Part shown: one piece after another, positions 1 through 5,517 of the stretch
How the letters are laid out: the number at the start of each line of letters is the position of its first letter
Numbering within the stretch: the first letter of the stretch is position 1
Source: Candidatus Methanophagaceae archaeon
GTDB taxonomy: Archaea; Halobacteriota; Syntropharchaeia; Alkanophagales; Methanospirareceae
Assembly: GCA_013374505.1 (NCBI GenBank)
Contig: QENJ01000270.1
Location: 1 to 6,653 of the forward strand
Length of the DNA stretch: 6,653 nt
Reading direction: 5' to 3'
Notes under the pieces: generated by a model
The model's database searches: none
Told to the model about the DNA's origin: nothing
Seen by the model: only the letters and a program-made list of their open reading frames with translations
Made by a program: the position numbers and the translations under genes

Positions 1-11
1 AAAAAACTTCT

Positions 12-19
12 TGTTATAC
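12..19 (+). promoter_or_regulatory. Possible TATA box of purA
   Basis: The sequence tgttatac sits about 20-25 bases before the purA ATG at 38. In archaea transcription usually starts about 25 bases after the TATA box, so a start at or next to the ATG would give a leaderless mRNA. This fits the lack of any Shine-Dalgarno-like sequence before the ATG. The match to the TATA consensus is mediocre and the window begins only 11 bases upstream. Confidence 0.3.
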
Positions 20-37
20 CACAACAAATGAGTACAC

Positions 38-1045
38 ATGTCAACAACAATGGTAGTAGGGGGATTTTTTGGTGACGAGGGAAAAGGCAAGATCATTGCA
101 TATCTCGCAAAGCATGACGATCCAGAAGTGGTTGCGCGGGGCGGTGTAGGACCCAACGCAGGGCATACAGTTGTAGTTGAAGATAAGAAATATGCGTTGC
201 GGATGGTGCCTTCAGGATTTGTGTGTGAATCTGCGCGGCTTCTGGTTGGTGCGGGGGTATTGGTAAATCCGGATGTGCTCAAACAGGAAGTGGAGTCCTT
301 TGGACTTAAGGGCAGGGTTGGTGTGGACAAGAGATGCGGAATAATAGAAGAGGCGCATATAGAAGAGGACAAGAAGAATACCTATTTAAAAGGGAAAATA
401 GGCTCCACCGGGTCGGGATGCGGTCCCGCGAATGCCGCACGTGCAATGAGAACGGCAAGGCAGGCAAAGGACGTGGAAGAGTTACAGGAGTTCCTTTGTG
501 ACGTGCCACAGGAAATAAACGATGCACTGAACCGAGGGAAAGGTGTGTTGATAGAAGGAACGCAAGGATTTGGCATTTCTTTGCTTTACGGGACTTATCC
601 GTTCGTCACATCTAAAGATACAACGGCATCGCAGATGGCCGCGGATGTTGGTATAGGCCCTACGCGAGTAGATGATGTTGCAGTTGTATTCAAATCATTT
701 CCCACACGGGTGGGTGAAGGTCCTTTTGAAACACAAATGACAGAGGCAAAATCGGCTGAATTGAATATCGAGGAGTTTGGCACTGTCACAAAGCGTAAGA
801 GGCGGATAGGTCTGTGGGATGGTAAGATGGCTGCTTACTCCGCGATGATAAACGGTGCGACAATGATAGCATTGAGCGGTGTGGACCGATTAGATCCGTC
901 GTGCCGAGGTGCAAGTGAGTACGAAGAGTTGAGTAAAGTGGTGAAGGAGTTCGTGGCTACGGTTGAGCATGATGCACGTGTTCCCGTGAAGTTAATCTCA
1001 ACAGGACCGGAGTTATCGGAGATTGTGGATTTGAGAGCTAAATAA
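38..1045 (+). CDS. purA: Adenylosuccinate synthetase, archaeal short form
   Basis: PurA joins IMP and aspartate using GTP to give adenylosuccinate, the first committed step from IMP to AMP, in the cytoplasm. At 335 residues it matches the archaeal short form, about 100 residues shorter than bacterial enzymes. The phosphate-binding loop GDEGKGK is at residues 12-18 and contains the expected catalytic aspartate (D13). NAGHTV at 40-45 contains the catalytic histidine (H43). Further family blocks are STGSGCGPANAARAMR (123-138), the IMP-binding region GTQGFGISLLYGTYPF (174-189), KSFPTRVGEGPF (219-230) and KRKRRIGLWDG (252-262). The ATG at 38 places the P-loop correctly; the ATG at 28 is in another frame and soon stops. 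No Shine-Dalgarno sequence is visible. The frame is intact, and its stop codon lies inside the first arm of the structured region that follows. The identification is secure. Confidence 0.97.
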   Translation: MSTTMVVGGFFGDEGKGKIIAYLAKHDDPEVVARGGVGPNAGHTVVVEDKKYALRMVPSGFVCESARLLVGAGVLVNPDVLKQEVESFGLKGRVGVDKRCGIIEEAHIEEDKKNTYLKGKIGSTGSGCGPANAARAMRTARQAKDVEELQEFLCDVPQEINDALNRGKGVLIEGTQGFGISLLYGTYPFVTSKDTTASQMAADVGIGPTRVDDVAVVFKSFPTRVGEGPFETQMTEAKSAELNIEEFGTVTKRKRRIGLWDGKMAAYSAMINGATMIALSGVDRLDPSCRGASEYEELSKVVKEFVATVEHDARVPVKLISTGPELSEIVDLRAK

Positions 1046-1300
1046 CGCCTAAATTCGACACATAAATTTGACTATAGCGGAAGGTGGGAGGCTAAGCCAT
1101 ATCACTGTGAGGGAAAAGGGATATAACAGTAAGCCGGTGTAGGCGTTATGGTGCGAACTGAGGGGATGCCCCTTCCACTAAGCACAGCGCAGCGTGTGAA
1201 AGGCAGAAGACTTGCGAGGGTTACGGGTGTGCGGATAGTGGTAGCGTATAAGACGCGATCAAGAGAGGGAGGATGGGGAGCACAAAAACCACGCGAGTTC
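1042..1300 (+). ncRNA. Candidate structured RNA, family not identified
   Basis: No convincing protein is encoded here, but pairable segments nest without conflict. Module 1 has an outer 10-bp perfect helix 1042-1051/1140-1149, whose left arm covers the purA stop. Inside are GGCT/AGCC (1090-1093/1132-1135) and ACTGT/ACAGT (1104-1108/1126-1130), with a purine-rich apical loop. Module 2 has GTGC/GCAC (1151-1154/1182-1185) enclosing AGGGG/CCCCT (1161-1165/1169-1173). Module 3 has GTGGT/ACCAC (1238-1242/1288-1292) enclosing GCGT/ACGC (1244-1247/1253-1256). The RNA could be the purA 3' UTR or a separate transcript. Conserved RNase P RNA blocks (GAGGAAAGTCC, ACAGAA) and the SRP RNA core (GGAAGG..GCAGC) are missing. 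The overall look recalls domain I of a group II intron, but no domain V and no reverse transcriptase are present, so an eroded intron is only speculation. Pairings were found by eye. Confidence 0.4.
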
Positions 1301-1334
1301 GACAAGACAAATCTGTGTAATCTTTTAGTTATCT

Positions 1335-1352
1335 AAACAACAGGTGTTTTTT
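1335..1352 (+). terminator. Weak hairpin plus T-run after the structured region
   Basis: AAACA (1335-1339) can pair with TGTTT (1345-1349) around a 5-base loop, and the T-run continues to 1352. A T-rich tract alone is enough to end many archaeal transcripts, so this is a plausible 3' end for purA or for the structured RNA. The stem is short and AT-rich. Confidence 0.3.
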
Positions 1353-1380
1353 AGTCGTTTCGCCAGTAATTAACCTGAGC

Positions 1381-1392
1381 AATCAGTTGATT
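1381..1392. repeat. Short inverted repeat AATCA-GT-TGATT
   Basis: Two 5-base arms flank a 2-base centre, and CCTG (1374-1377) and CAGG (1400-1403) form a second, outer complementary pair. It lies in the AT-rich gap between the structured region and the regulator promoter. It could be a protein-binding site or chance; nothing else was recognised in 1353-1460. Confidence 0.2.
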
Positions 1393-1462
1393 AGACTAAC
1401 AGGAAGGATAAACACGTGAATTCATAAACCACAAAAAGCGAAACTATTAAATAATAATAAAC

Positions 1463-1470
1463 ATATATAT
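1463..1470 (+). promoter_or_regulatory. TATA box of the plus-strand winged-helix gene
   Basis: ATATATAT lies in an AT-rich run, with A-rich sequence just upstream where the TFB-recognition element would be. Transcription is expected to start near 1490-1495, leaving a leader of about 60 bases before the regulator gene. That leader contains the repeat described at 1478-1522. Confidence 0.45.
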
Positions 1471-1477
1471 TCTCTAC

Positions 1478-1522
1478 ACCTAACTATTACATATACCTTT
1501 TGCAACGGAACCTAACATAGGT
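1478..1522 (+). promoter_or_regulatory. Candidate operator: repeated ACCTAAC with a palindrome
   Basis: The heptamer ACCTAAC occurs at 1478-1484 and again at 1510-1516, 32 bases apart, about three helical turns. The second copy is part of the perfect inverted repeat ACCTA-ACA-TAGGT (1510-1522). Both lie between the TATA box and the start codon of a winged-helix protein, where binding would block transcription. Autoregulation by the downstream protein is an inference. Confidence 0.35.
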
Positions 1523-1555
1523 AAAAGATGGACGTGTAGGGAAGGTAAAGTGCCG

Positions 1556-1828
1556 ATGGGGATAAAAGCTAGAAGTCGTTGGGAAATTATTTTAGATACG
1601 CTGCGGGGGATAACCGAGGAGGGCGGAGTAGCTAAAAAGACACGTATCATGCAAAAGGCGTATTTGGATTGGCGTAATTTTAAAAAATATTTCGACTTCC
1701 TTCTGGAGCAGGGCTTCATAGAAGAGACGGCGGAAACCGTGGGCAAATCGAGTTCTGAATACCAACTTACAGAGAAAGGGAAGGAAATTATGCAGAAATT
1801 GATGGAAATAGAGCGGATGTTGCAATGA
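1556..1828 (+). CDS. Small winged-helix DNA-binding protein, ArnR1-like/COG3432 type
   Basis: This predicted cytoplasmic transcription regulator has about 90 residues, the whole length being one winged-helix domain. From the ATG at 1556 it shows a basic first helix (ARSRWEIILDTL), a second helix after GGVAKKTRIM, a recognition-helix region (WRNFKKYFDFLLEQGFIEE), a wing ending SSSEYQLTEKGKEI, and a C-terminal helix suited to dimerisation. The pattern of an R-W-E-I start and a closing YxLTxKG matches the archaeal COG3432 family as I know it. The frame also offers a GTG at 1550; GGAAGGT at 1540-1546 sits 9 bases before the ATG but only 3 before the GTG, so the ATG is preferred. It has its own TATA box and possible operator upstream, and faces another small winged-helix gene 16 bases downstream. 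The target is unknown. Confidence 0.8.
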   Translation: MGIKARSRWEIILDTLRGITEEGGVAKKTRIMQKAYLDWRNFKKYFDFLLEQGFIEETAETVGKSSSEYQLTEKGKEIMQKLMEIERMLQ

Positions 1829-1844
1829 ACAACATCCAAAACTT

Positions 1845-2138
1845 TTAGTCCCGAGGGAGTTCTAAAAATTTAGTGCCTAAAGAGTTTATTCTCACTTCGC
1901 TTCCCGCACCACTGCGACTGATAAAGTCAAGCTCGGTAAACAAGCTGAGAACCAGTGCGAGCGTATCTACAGGTATTGCAACCTGCTCTTCGATCTCTTT
2001 TACCGAATGCCACTGCGAATCTTCCAGCAATTCTAAGAAACTATCAACGACAGCCCACTTGGGCTTTTGCCCTCTTGATGATCTACCCCACGCAAGAGGG
2101 TTCTTTTCCACTGTCCCGATTCTCGTATATTCCGCCAT
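1845..2138 (-). CDS. Small winged-helix domain protein, function unknown
   Basis: This 97-residue protein has a flexible, basic N-terminus (about residues 1-27, rich in G, S, R and K). It is followed by a helix (VVDSFLELLEDS), then W-H-S-V leading into a helix-turn-helix-like pair (KEIEEQVAIPVDTLALVLSL), then ELDFISRSG and a wing-like strand ending VRINSLGTKFLELP. This order fits a winged-helix fold, so DNA binding is likely. I do not recognise a named family. The start at 2138 has only a weak Shine-Dalgarno (GGGCGAT), but a TATA box on the minus strand at 2195-2202 predicts transcription starting about 35 bases upstream. It is convergent with the other small regulator, so the two mRNAs may overlap at their 3' ends. 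There are no membrane segments and no cysteine pairs for metal. Confidence 0.7.
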   Translation of the reverse strand: MAEYTRIGTVEKNPLAWGRSSRGQKPKWAVVDSFLELLEDSQWHSVKEIEEQVAIPVDTLALVLSLFTELDFISRSGAGSEVRINSLGTKFLELPRD

Positions 2139-2194
2139 GTTTTATCGCCCACTTTTACTTTGTTGCCTCGTATAGATATACAGGAAATATAAGG

Positions 2195-2202
2195 TATATA
2201 TA
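2195..2202 (-). promoter_or_regulatory. TATA box of the minus-strand winged-helix gene
   Basis: On the minus strand the sequence reads TATATATA, with a second TATA-like TATATCTATAC closer to the gene (about 2169-2178). From the first, transcription would begin near 2170-2175, about 35 bases before the start codon at 2138. Confidence 0.45.
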
Positions 2203-2211
2203 GACATTTAT

Positions 2212-2262
2212 GGTGTAACATAACTGTCCAGAAATAGAGCATGAGAAATCATGTTATACACC
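2212..2262 (-). repeat. Imperfect inverted repeat after the glycosyltransferase gene
   Basis: GGTGTAACAT (2212-2221) is complementary to ATGTTATACACC (2251-2262) apart from a 2-base bulge. The repeat begins 6 bases beyond the glycosyltransferase stop codon, where a transcript-end stem-loop would sit, although no strong T-run follows. A second, perfect 5-bp hairpin, CATGA-GAAA-TCATG (2240-2253), with a GAAA loop on the plus strand, shares bases with the right arm, so the two folds exclude each other. Both could be chance in AT-rich DNA. Confidence 0.35.
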
Positions 2263-2268
2263 GCAAAA

Positions 2269-3138
2269 TCACTTCCTTAGTACCCTTGATATTACATTCA
2301 GTACAAGCCCCATAAACACGCCTAATGTGCCTATGACAACGAAAAAACCAGCTAGCATTGTGAACGGTATGGAGAAATAGCCGGATTCGTTATAGAGTTG
2401 TAGAAGTTTCAACCCGAAGAAGAACCCCATAAAAATCATGATTAACCCGGGAAGGCCCATGAACAGTAAAGGTCTTTCCTCTGCTATCAATTGGATAATG
2501 GCGCCAAACACACCAAATCCGTGTGTGACGGGATTCTTTGTCGAAGTTTTACCGTTTCCATAGCTGCATGTGATTGGTACCTCCTGAAGCTTTAGGTTTA
2601 GCCCTCTTGCTGCCAGTACCATTTCTGATTCTATTGAATAACCATTTCCACGTAGATTCTTTGCGTTCATGGAATCAACAGCCTTGCGATTCAGTGCTCG
2701 GAACCCGGATTGTGAGTCCGTAGCTGCACCCTGGATACCGGTGGTATAATCAAGCACATACCGTCCAAATCTTCTGTAAAAAGGCATTTGCTCGGGCTCA
2801 CGGAATCCAATAACGAAATCCGCACTACCCTTTTGAAGTGGTTTTAGAAGCGCAGGAATCTGAGTTGGATCGTGCTGTGCATCACCGTCAAGTAGAACAA
2901 GACTATCAAAACCGTTGCCCTCAACATATTCCAAAGCCGTCTTTACCGCAGCGCCTTTGCCCTTGTTTGTCGCATGAGAAATAACATTTGCACCGGCAGC
3001 ACGTGCGACCGCAGCGGTTCTATCTGTTGAACCGTCATCCACCACCAGAATTTTGTCAACATATTTTGTTGCTTTTCGCACTACGCTTCCGATCGCCTGT
3101 TCTTCATTGTAACATGGAATGACCGCGACTGTGTTCAT
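2269..3138 (-). CDS. Family 2 glycosyltransferase, dolichyl-phosphate sugar transferase-like, two C-terminal membrane helices
   Basis: It probably moves a sugar from a nucleotide donor to a polyprenyl or dolichyl phosphate, or to a glycan at the cytoplasmic face of the membrane. From the ATG at 3138 it has 289 residues. The GT-A fold is marked by VAVIPCYNEE (4-13), VVDDGSTDRT (32-41) and the metal- and sugar-nucleotide-binding D84-G-D86 in LLDGDAQHD. DSQSGFRALNRKAV (141-154) is typical of the DPM1/DPG-synthase-like group. Two hydrophobic helices follow, at about 223-248 and 257-283. The frame stays open upstream to 3276, but a TATA box at 3209-3217 lies inside that extension, so it cannot be the start. 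GGCGGG at 3145-3150 is 6 bases before the chosen ATG, and family members begin at this point. An ATG at 3174 is a weaker alternative. The gene stands alone, so donor and acceptor are unknown. Confidence 0.9.
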   Translation of the reverse strand: MNTVAVIPCYNEEQAIGSVVRKATKYVDKILVVDDGSTDRTAAVARAAGANVISHATNKGKGAAVKTALEYVEGNGFDSLVLLDGDAQHDPTQIPALLKPLQKGSADFVIGFREPEQMPFYRRFGRYVLDYTTGIQGAATDSQSGFRALNRKAVDSMNAKNLRGNGYSIESEMVLAARGLNLKLQEVPITCSYGNGKTSTKNPVTHGFGVFGAIIQLIAEERPLLFMGLPGLIMIFMGFFFGLKLLQLYNESGYFSIPFTMLAGFFVVIGTLGVFMGLVLNVISRVLRK

Positions 3139-3208
3139 TTTTTTCCCGCCTTTTCCCTTCGCCTGAGGAGACATGAGATATGTCCTACAACACAGAGATG
3201 AAGGTGCG

Positions 3209-3217
3209 TATATAAAA
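3209..3217 (-). promoter_or_regulatory. TATA box of the glycosyltransferase gene
   Basis: The minus strand reads GCCTTTTATATACG, a near-ideal archaeal TATA box with a plausible TFB-recognition element upstream. Transcription should begin near 3187, about 50 bases before the chosen ATG at 3138. This site excludes the longest open frame as the true protein. Confidence 0.6.
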
Positions 3218-3238
3218 GGCTTTCGGTCTGGTTGAAAT

Positions 3239-3255
3239 GTGATGTGCGTCATCAC
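3239..3255. promoter_or_regulatory. Palindrome GTGATG-N5-CATCAC, candidate regulator site
   Basis: The two 6-base arms are perfectly complementary around a TGCGT spacer. The palindrome lies about 22 bases upstream of the glycosyltransferase TATA box, a place where an archaeal activator or repressor dimer could act. No binding protein can be named. Confidence 0.35.
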
Positions 3256-3278
3256 GCTAAAGATGCGTACCCTCAATT

Positions 3279-3298
3279 AACGTCAGTAACGTTTTTTT
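3279..3298 (+). terminator. Hairpin followed by a T-run, on the strand opposite the genes
   Basis: AACGT-CAGTA-ACGTT is a perfect 5-bp hairpin, and T residues run from 3292 to 3298. On the plus strand this looks like an intrinsic terminator, yet both flanking genes are on the minus strand. It may stop antisense transcription, act as a structure in the minus-strand mRNA after uL10, or be chance. Confidence 0.3.
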
Positions 3299-3371
3299 AA
3301 GCGCTCTTTGTCATTCTTTTCCTTTGGGTTGGATGACAGCCACTATATTCGATGTGCCATCCCCCACCGGA

Positions 3372-4304
3372 TTACTTCTGATATGCCGCTAAATTTTGTG
3401 CCTCCGAATGCGCCTTTGTTAGTAAATACTGTAACGTATCGTGTTCGTATATGCAAGCATTCATCGCCAGGTTCCTCGCATCCGCGTGCGCCTTCTGGAG
3501 TAACGGTTTTATCGTTAATGGCGTTGGATACGCAATAGTAAGCGCCAAAGCCACTGTTTTATCACCCGCTTCTCGTAACAGATCCGCGATGGTATAACTA
3601 GTTGGATAGTCGTACTTTATTTGCGATGCCAGCGAGAAAGCCGCTTTCGCGCACTCTTCAAAGTCCGCCGTGTACTTCAATGGGTCTATATGAAGAACAT
3701 CAGGCGTGAATAGCACTTGCGCTTCACGGTCATATACGGCAGATAAATCCAGGCCCTCTTTCATCGGGTATATCTCCAGCTTGGCCAACATTTCTGCGAA
3801 TGCCGGAGCTACTTTGTCGCCCTCCTTCACCGCGACCGTTCTCTTCTTTATCTCCACCTTCCCCGCCGTTATCCCTGCGGGGATACCCAAGTTCTGCAGT
3901 TCTCCTACTATTGGTCCTGGCTTAAGCGAGGTGGGACCTTCTTCGAGCACTATATCAATAGGAGCAACCGCACCTGCCTTTATCGGCGCCGGGATTTTAC
4001 CTTCTTCCGCTATTCTATACAAATCAAAAGCATCCAAATTGGTGAATATCAGTGCCATCTGATCTTCTACAAAATTAACCATCTCGTCTAACCCACTGCC
4101 CTTCAACGAAAGGGATATTAACCTATTTTTCGATACTCGCACCCGTGCGTTCTCACGCAATCCTTTTCTTAACTGCTGAAGTTGATTAGCACTTATCCCT
4201 CTTACTTTCGCAATTCCTAACGTATTATAGGAACCCATCAGGCCTTTCAGATATTCGACCTGTTCCTTTTTCCATTCCTTAGCTCTCTTTACTCGCTTTT
4301 TCAT
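3372..4304 (-). CDS. rpl10: Large-subunit ribosomal protein uL10 (P0 stalk base), without the usual acidic C-terminal tail
   Basis: uL10 anchors the L12 stalk to 23S rRNA beside uL11, where translation GTPases dock. From the ATG at 4304 it has about 310 residues. In order these are a basic N-terminus (KKRVKRAKEWKK), the rRNA-binding domain with KVRGISANQLQQLRKGLR and RVRVSKNRLI, the archaeal insertion domain (from about KAGAVAPIDIVLEEGPTSL to VLFTPDVLHID), and the helical spine that binds L12 dimers. The spine includes LALTIAYPTPLTIKPLL and NLAMNACIYEHDTLQYLL. It then stops at LAAYQK; the glutamate-rich stretch and terminal GLGALF-like end found in most archaeal P0 proteins are absent, and the 24 codons after the stop do not encode them. 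A GTG at 4313, overlapping the uL1 stop, is the other possible start; GGTGTGA is 5 bases before the ATG, so the ATG is preferred. It is the last gene of the operon. Confidence 0.94.
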   Translation of the reverse strand: MKKRVKRAKEWKKEQVEYLKGLMGSYNTLGIAKVRGISANQLQQLRKGLRENARVRVSKNRLISLSLKGSGLDEMVNFVEDQMALIFTNLDAFDLYRIAEEGKIPAPIKAGAVAPIDIVLEEGPTSLKPGPIVGELQNLGIPAGITAGKVEIKKRTVAVKEGDKVAPAFAEMLAKLEIYPMKEGLDLSAVYDREAQVLFTPDVLHIDPLKYTADFEECAKAAFSLASQIKYDYPTSYTIADLLREAGDKTVALALTIAYPTPLTIKPLLQKAHADARNLAMNACIYEHDTLQYLLTKAHSEAQNLAAYQK

Positions 4305-4309
4305 CTTCT

Positions 4310-4933
4310 TCACACCACTTTCACTGCGGGGCCCATGGTCGTTTTCATGTAAATAGAGCCGACATTTTGCAATCCCCGTTCCAAATGCGATTCCACAGCA
4401 GTTATTACCGCTGCGGCGTTCTCGGCTATATCTTTTGCTGCCATATCCTTACGCCCTATATTCACCCAAAAAGTCGCGGTCTTCGACTTTACCTTCACGA
4501 CTCGCCTCAATCTTGATAAGATCTGTTCTGGATCAGCGCCTGGTGGGATGGGTACTGGCATCTTACCTCTTGGACCCAGAACAGTACCCAGGCTTTTACC
4601 TATCAACGCCATATACGCTACGTCCGCGGCAAAGATGTCATATTTATTTACCAACGTCCTCGCGGTCTTTTTATCCATCCTCTTCAGATCCTCAGGGTCT
4701 AACGCATCAGCACCTGCCTCTTTCACCTTTAACGCAATTTCACCGGATGCAAATACCCCTATCTTCAGCTCACGAAAACTCTTTGGTAAATTGATGTCCA
4801 AATTTATCCGGTTCTTTGGCTGTTTCAAATCCACGTTCTTCAAATTTATGCAAATTTCTACGCTCTCAACAAATTTCCTCTCCGGTGCGCTCAAGACCTC
4901 TTCCACTGTCCCCACTACCTCTTCTGCTTCCAT
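4310..4933 (-). CDS. rpl1: Large-subunit ribosomal protein uL1 (L1 stalk)
   Basis: uL1 binds the 23S rRNA helices of the L1 stalk and helps release of deacylated tRNA from the E site. Its 207 residues match archaeal homologues. Family features are FVESVEICINLKNVDLKQP near the N-terminus, INLDINLPKS, the central domain with VFASGEIALK and EAGAD, LGTVLGPRGKMPVPIPPGAD in the middle, and VNIGRKDM, followed by a C-terminal GSIYMKTTMGPAVKVV. The open frame extends to a TTG at 4942, but the strong ribosome site TGAGGTGAT would touch that codon, whereas it sits 8 bases before the ATG at 4933. The uL11 stop is separated from this ATG by one base, so translation is likely coupled. In methanogens such as Methanococcus, L1 represses its own mRNA; that could apply here, but no matching site was identified. 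Confidence 0.97.
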   Translation of the reverse strand: MEAEEVVGTVEEVLSAPERKFVESVEICINLKNVDLKQPKNRINLDINLPKSFRELKIGVFASGEIALKVKEAGADALDPEDLKRMDKKTARTLVNKYDIFAADVAYMALIGKSLGTVLGPRGKMPVPIPPGADPEQILSRLRRVVKVKSKTATFWVNIGRKDMAAKDIAENAAAVITAVESHLERGLQNVGSIYMKTTMGPAVKVV

Positions 4934-4934
4934 C

Positions 4935-5405
4935 TTATGCAATCACCTCATCATACTTACCCGCTTCGATCTCACGCTGCATTTCCTTCGCATCCTTGCC
5001 CTCTATCTTTAGTCGCATCACACCACAAGAGCCTATCACCTCTTTAACCGCGCTCTTTAACGAACTGGCTAACATATCCCCGATCTTCTTCTGCGCTATC
5101 TCCTTTATCTGCTCTATCGAGATGTCGCCGTTATAATCAGTTGTCGAATCGGTTTGTGCCTTTTCGATGCCCAATTCCTTCTTTATCAATGCCGCGGTCG
5201 GTGGTGAACCCACACTCAGATCCACCTTACCACTATCATCAACGGCTATCCTCACAGGGATTACCATGCCCGCATAACCCTTCGTGAGTTCGTTTATACT
5301 ATCCACTACATTTTTTACATTTATTCCGAGCGGCCCCAGCGCAGGACCCAAAGGTGGACCTGGACTCGCTTTTCCGCCTTCTACCAATACTTCAACTACA
5401 CTCAT
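4935..5405 (-). CDS. rpl11: Large-subunit ribosomal protein uL11
   Basis: uL11 binds the thiostrepton-loop region of 23S rRNA and, with uL10, forms the base of the factor-binding stalk. The 156-residue length is normal for archaea. The N-terminal proline-rich segment KASPGPPLGPALGPLGIN (residues 12-29), which contacts factors, is followed by the strand VIPVRIAVDD. The C-terminal rRNA-binding domain starts at about residue 68 with the SPPTAALIKKELGIE motif and includes ISIEQIKEIAQKK and VIGSCGVMRLKIEGKD. A TATA-like TATTTAAA lies about 40 bases upstream, giving a leader of about 20 bases with a weak GGAGAAG ribosome site. It is the first gene of a tight uL11-uL1-uL10 operon and is divergent from fen1. 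Confidence 0.97.
   Translation of the reverse strand: MSVVEVLVEGGKASPGPPLGPALGPLGINVKNVVDSINELTKGYAGMVIPVRIAVDDSGKVDLSVGSPPTAALIKKELGIEKAQTDSTTDYNGDISIEQIKEIAQKKIGDMLASSLKSAVKEVIGSCGVMRLKIEGKDAKEMQREIEAGKYDEVIA
4942..4950 (-). promoter_or_regulatory. Ribosome binding site of rpl1
   Basis: The minus strand reads TGAGGTGAT, nearly the full complement of the archaeal 16S rRNA 3' end. It lies inside the last codons of uL11, 8 bases before the ATG at 4933, and decides that start over the upstream TTG. Confidence 0.7.
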
Positions 5406-5445
5406 CTCTCGCTTTCTTCTCCGTTACTTATGCACATCTTAATTA

Positions 5446-5455
5446 TCTTTAAATA
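5446..5455 (-). promoter_or_regulatory. TATA box of the ribosomal operon
   Basis: The minus strand reads CTATTTAAAGAT, about 43 bases before the rpl11 ATG, so transcription should begin near 5424. Its TTTAAA core (5448-5453) is self-complementary and could also be read toward fen1, where it would give a leader of about 40 bases. Confidence 0.45.
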
Positions 5456-5470
5456 GCCTATTAGCTTATG

Positions 5471-5490
5471 TTATTTTATTCCTTTATTTC
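5471..5490 (+). promoter_or_regulatory. AT-rich candidate promoter of fen1
   Basis: TTATTTTATT and CTTTATTT lie 30-45 bases before the fen1 ATG. A TATA box in the right-hand part would start transcription almost at the ATG, matching the lack of a Shine-Dalgarno sequence. The choice between these and the shared TTTAAA at 5448-5453 is open. Confidence 0.25.
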
Positions 5491-5517
5491 CTGTTACAAG
5501 AACGTAATCCGATAAAA

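Noticed and set aside
1148..1336. A 62-codon plus-strand open frame after purA
   Set aside because: It has no ribosome site, no recognisable domain and an odd arginine-rich composition, and it overlaps the nested RNA helices. It is more likely an accident of structured non-coding sequence.
1042..1345. RNase P RNA, SRP RNA or tRNA in the gap after purA
   Set aside because: The conserved blocks of RNase P and SRP RNA were not found, and no T-loop with matching acceptor arms was seen.
1480..1839. A 119-codon minus-strand frame opposite the plus-strand winged-helix gene
   Set aside because: It is a shadow of a real gene with a recognisable domain, and its composition is not protein-like.
3139..3276. 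N-terminal extension of the glycosyltransferase by 46 residues
   Set aside because: The TATA box at 3209-3217 lies within it, the extension does not resemble the family, and GGCGGG supports the ATG at 3138.
4548..5012. A 154-codon plus-strand frame across uL1 and the end of uL11
   Set aside because: It lies antisense to two certain ribosomal protein genes, is rich in S, F and L, and has no domain.
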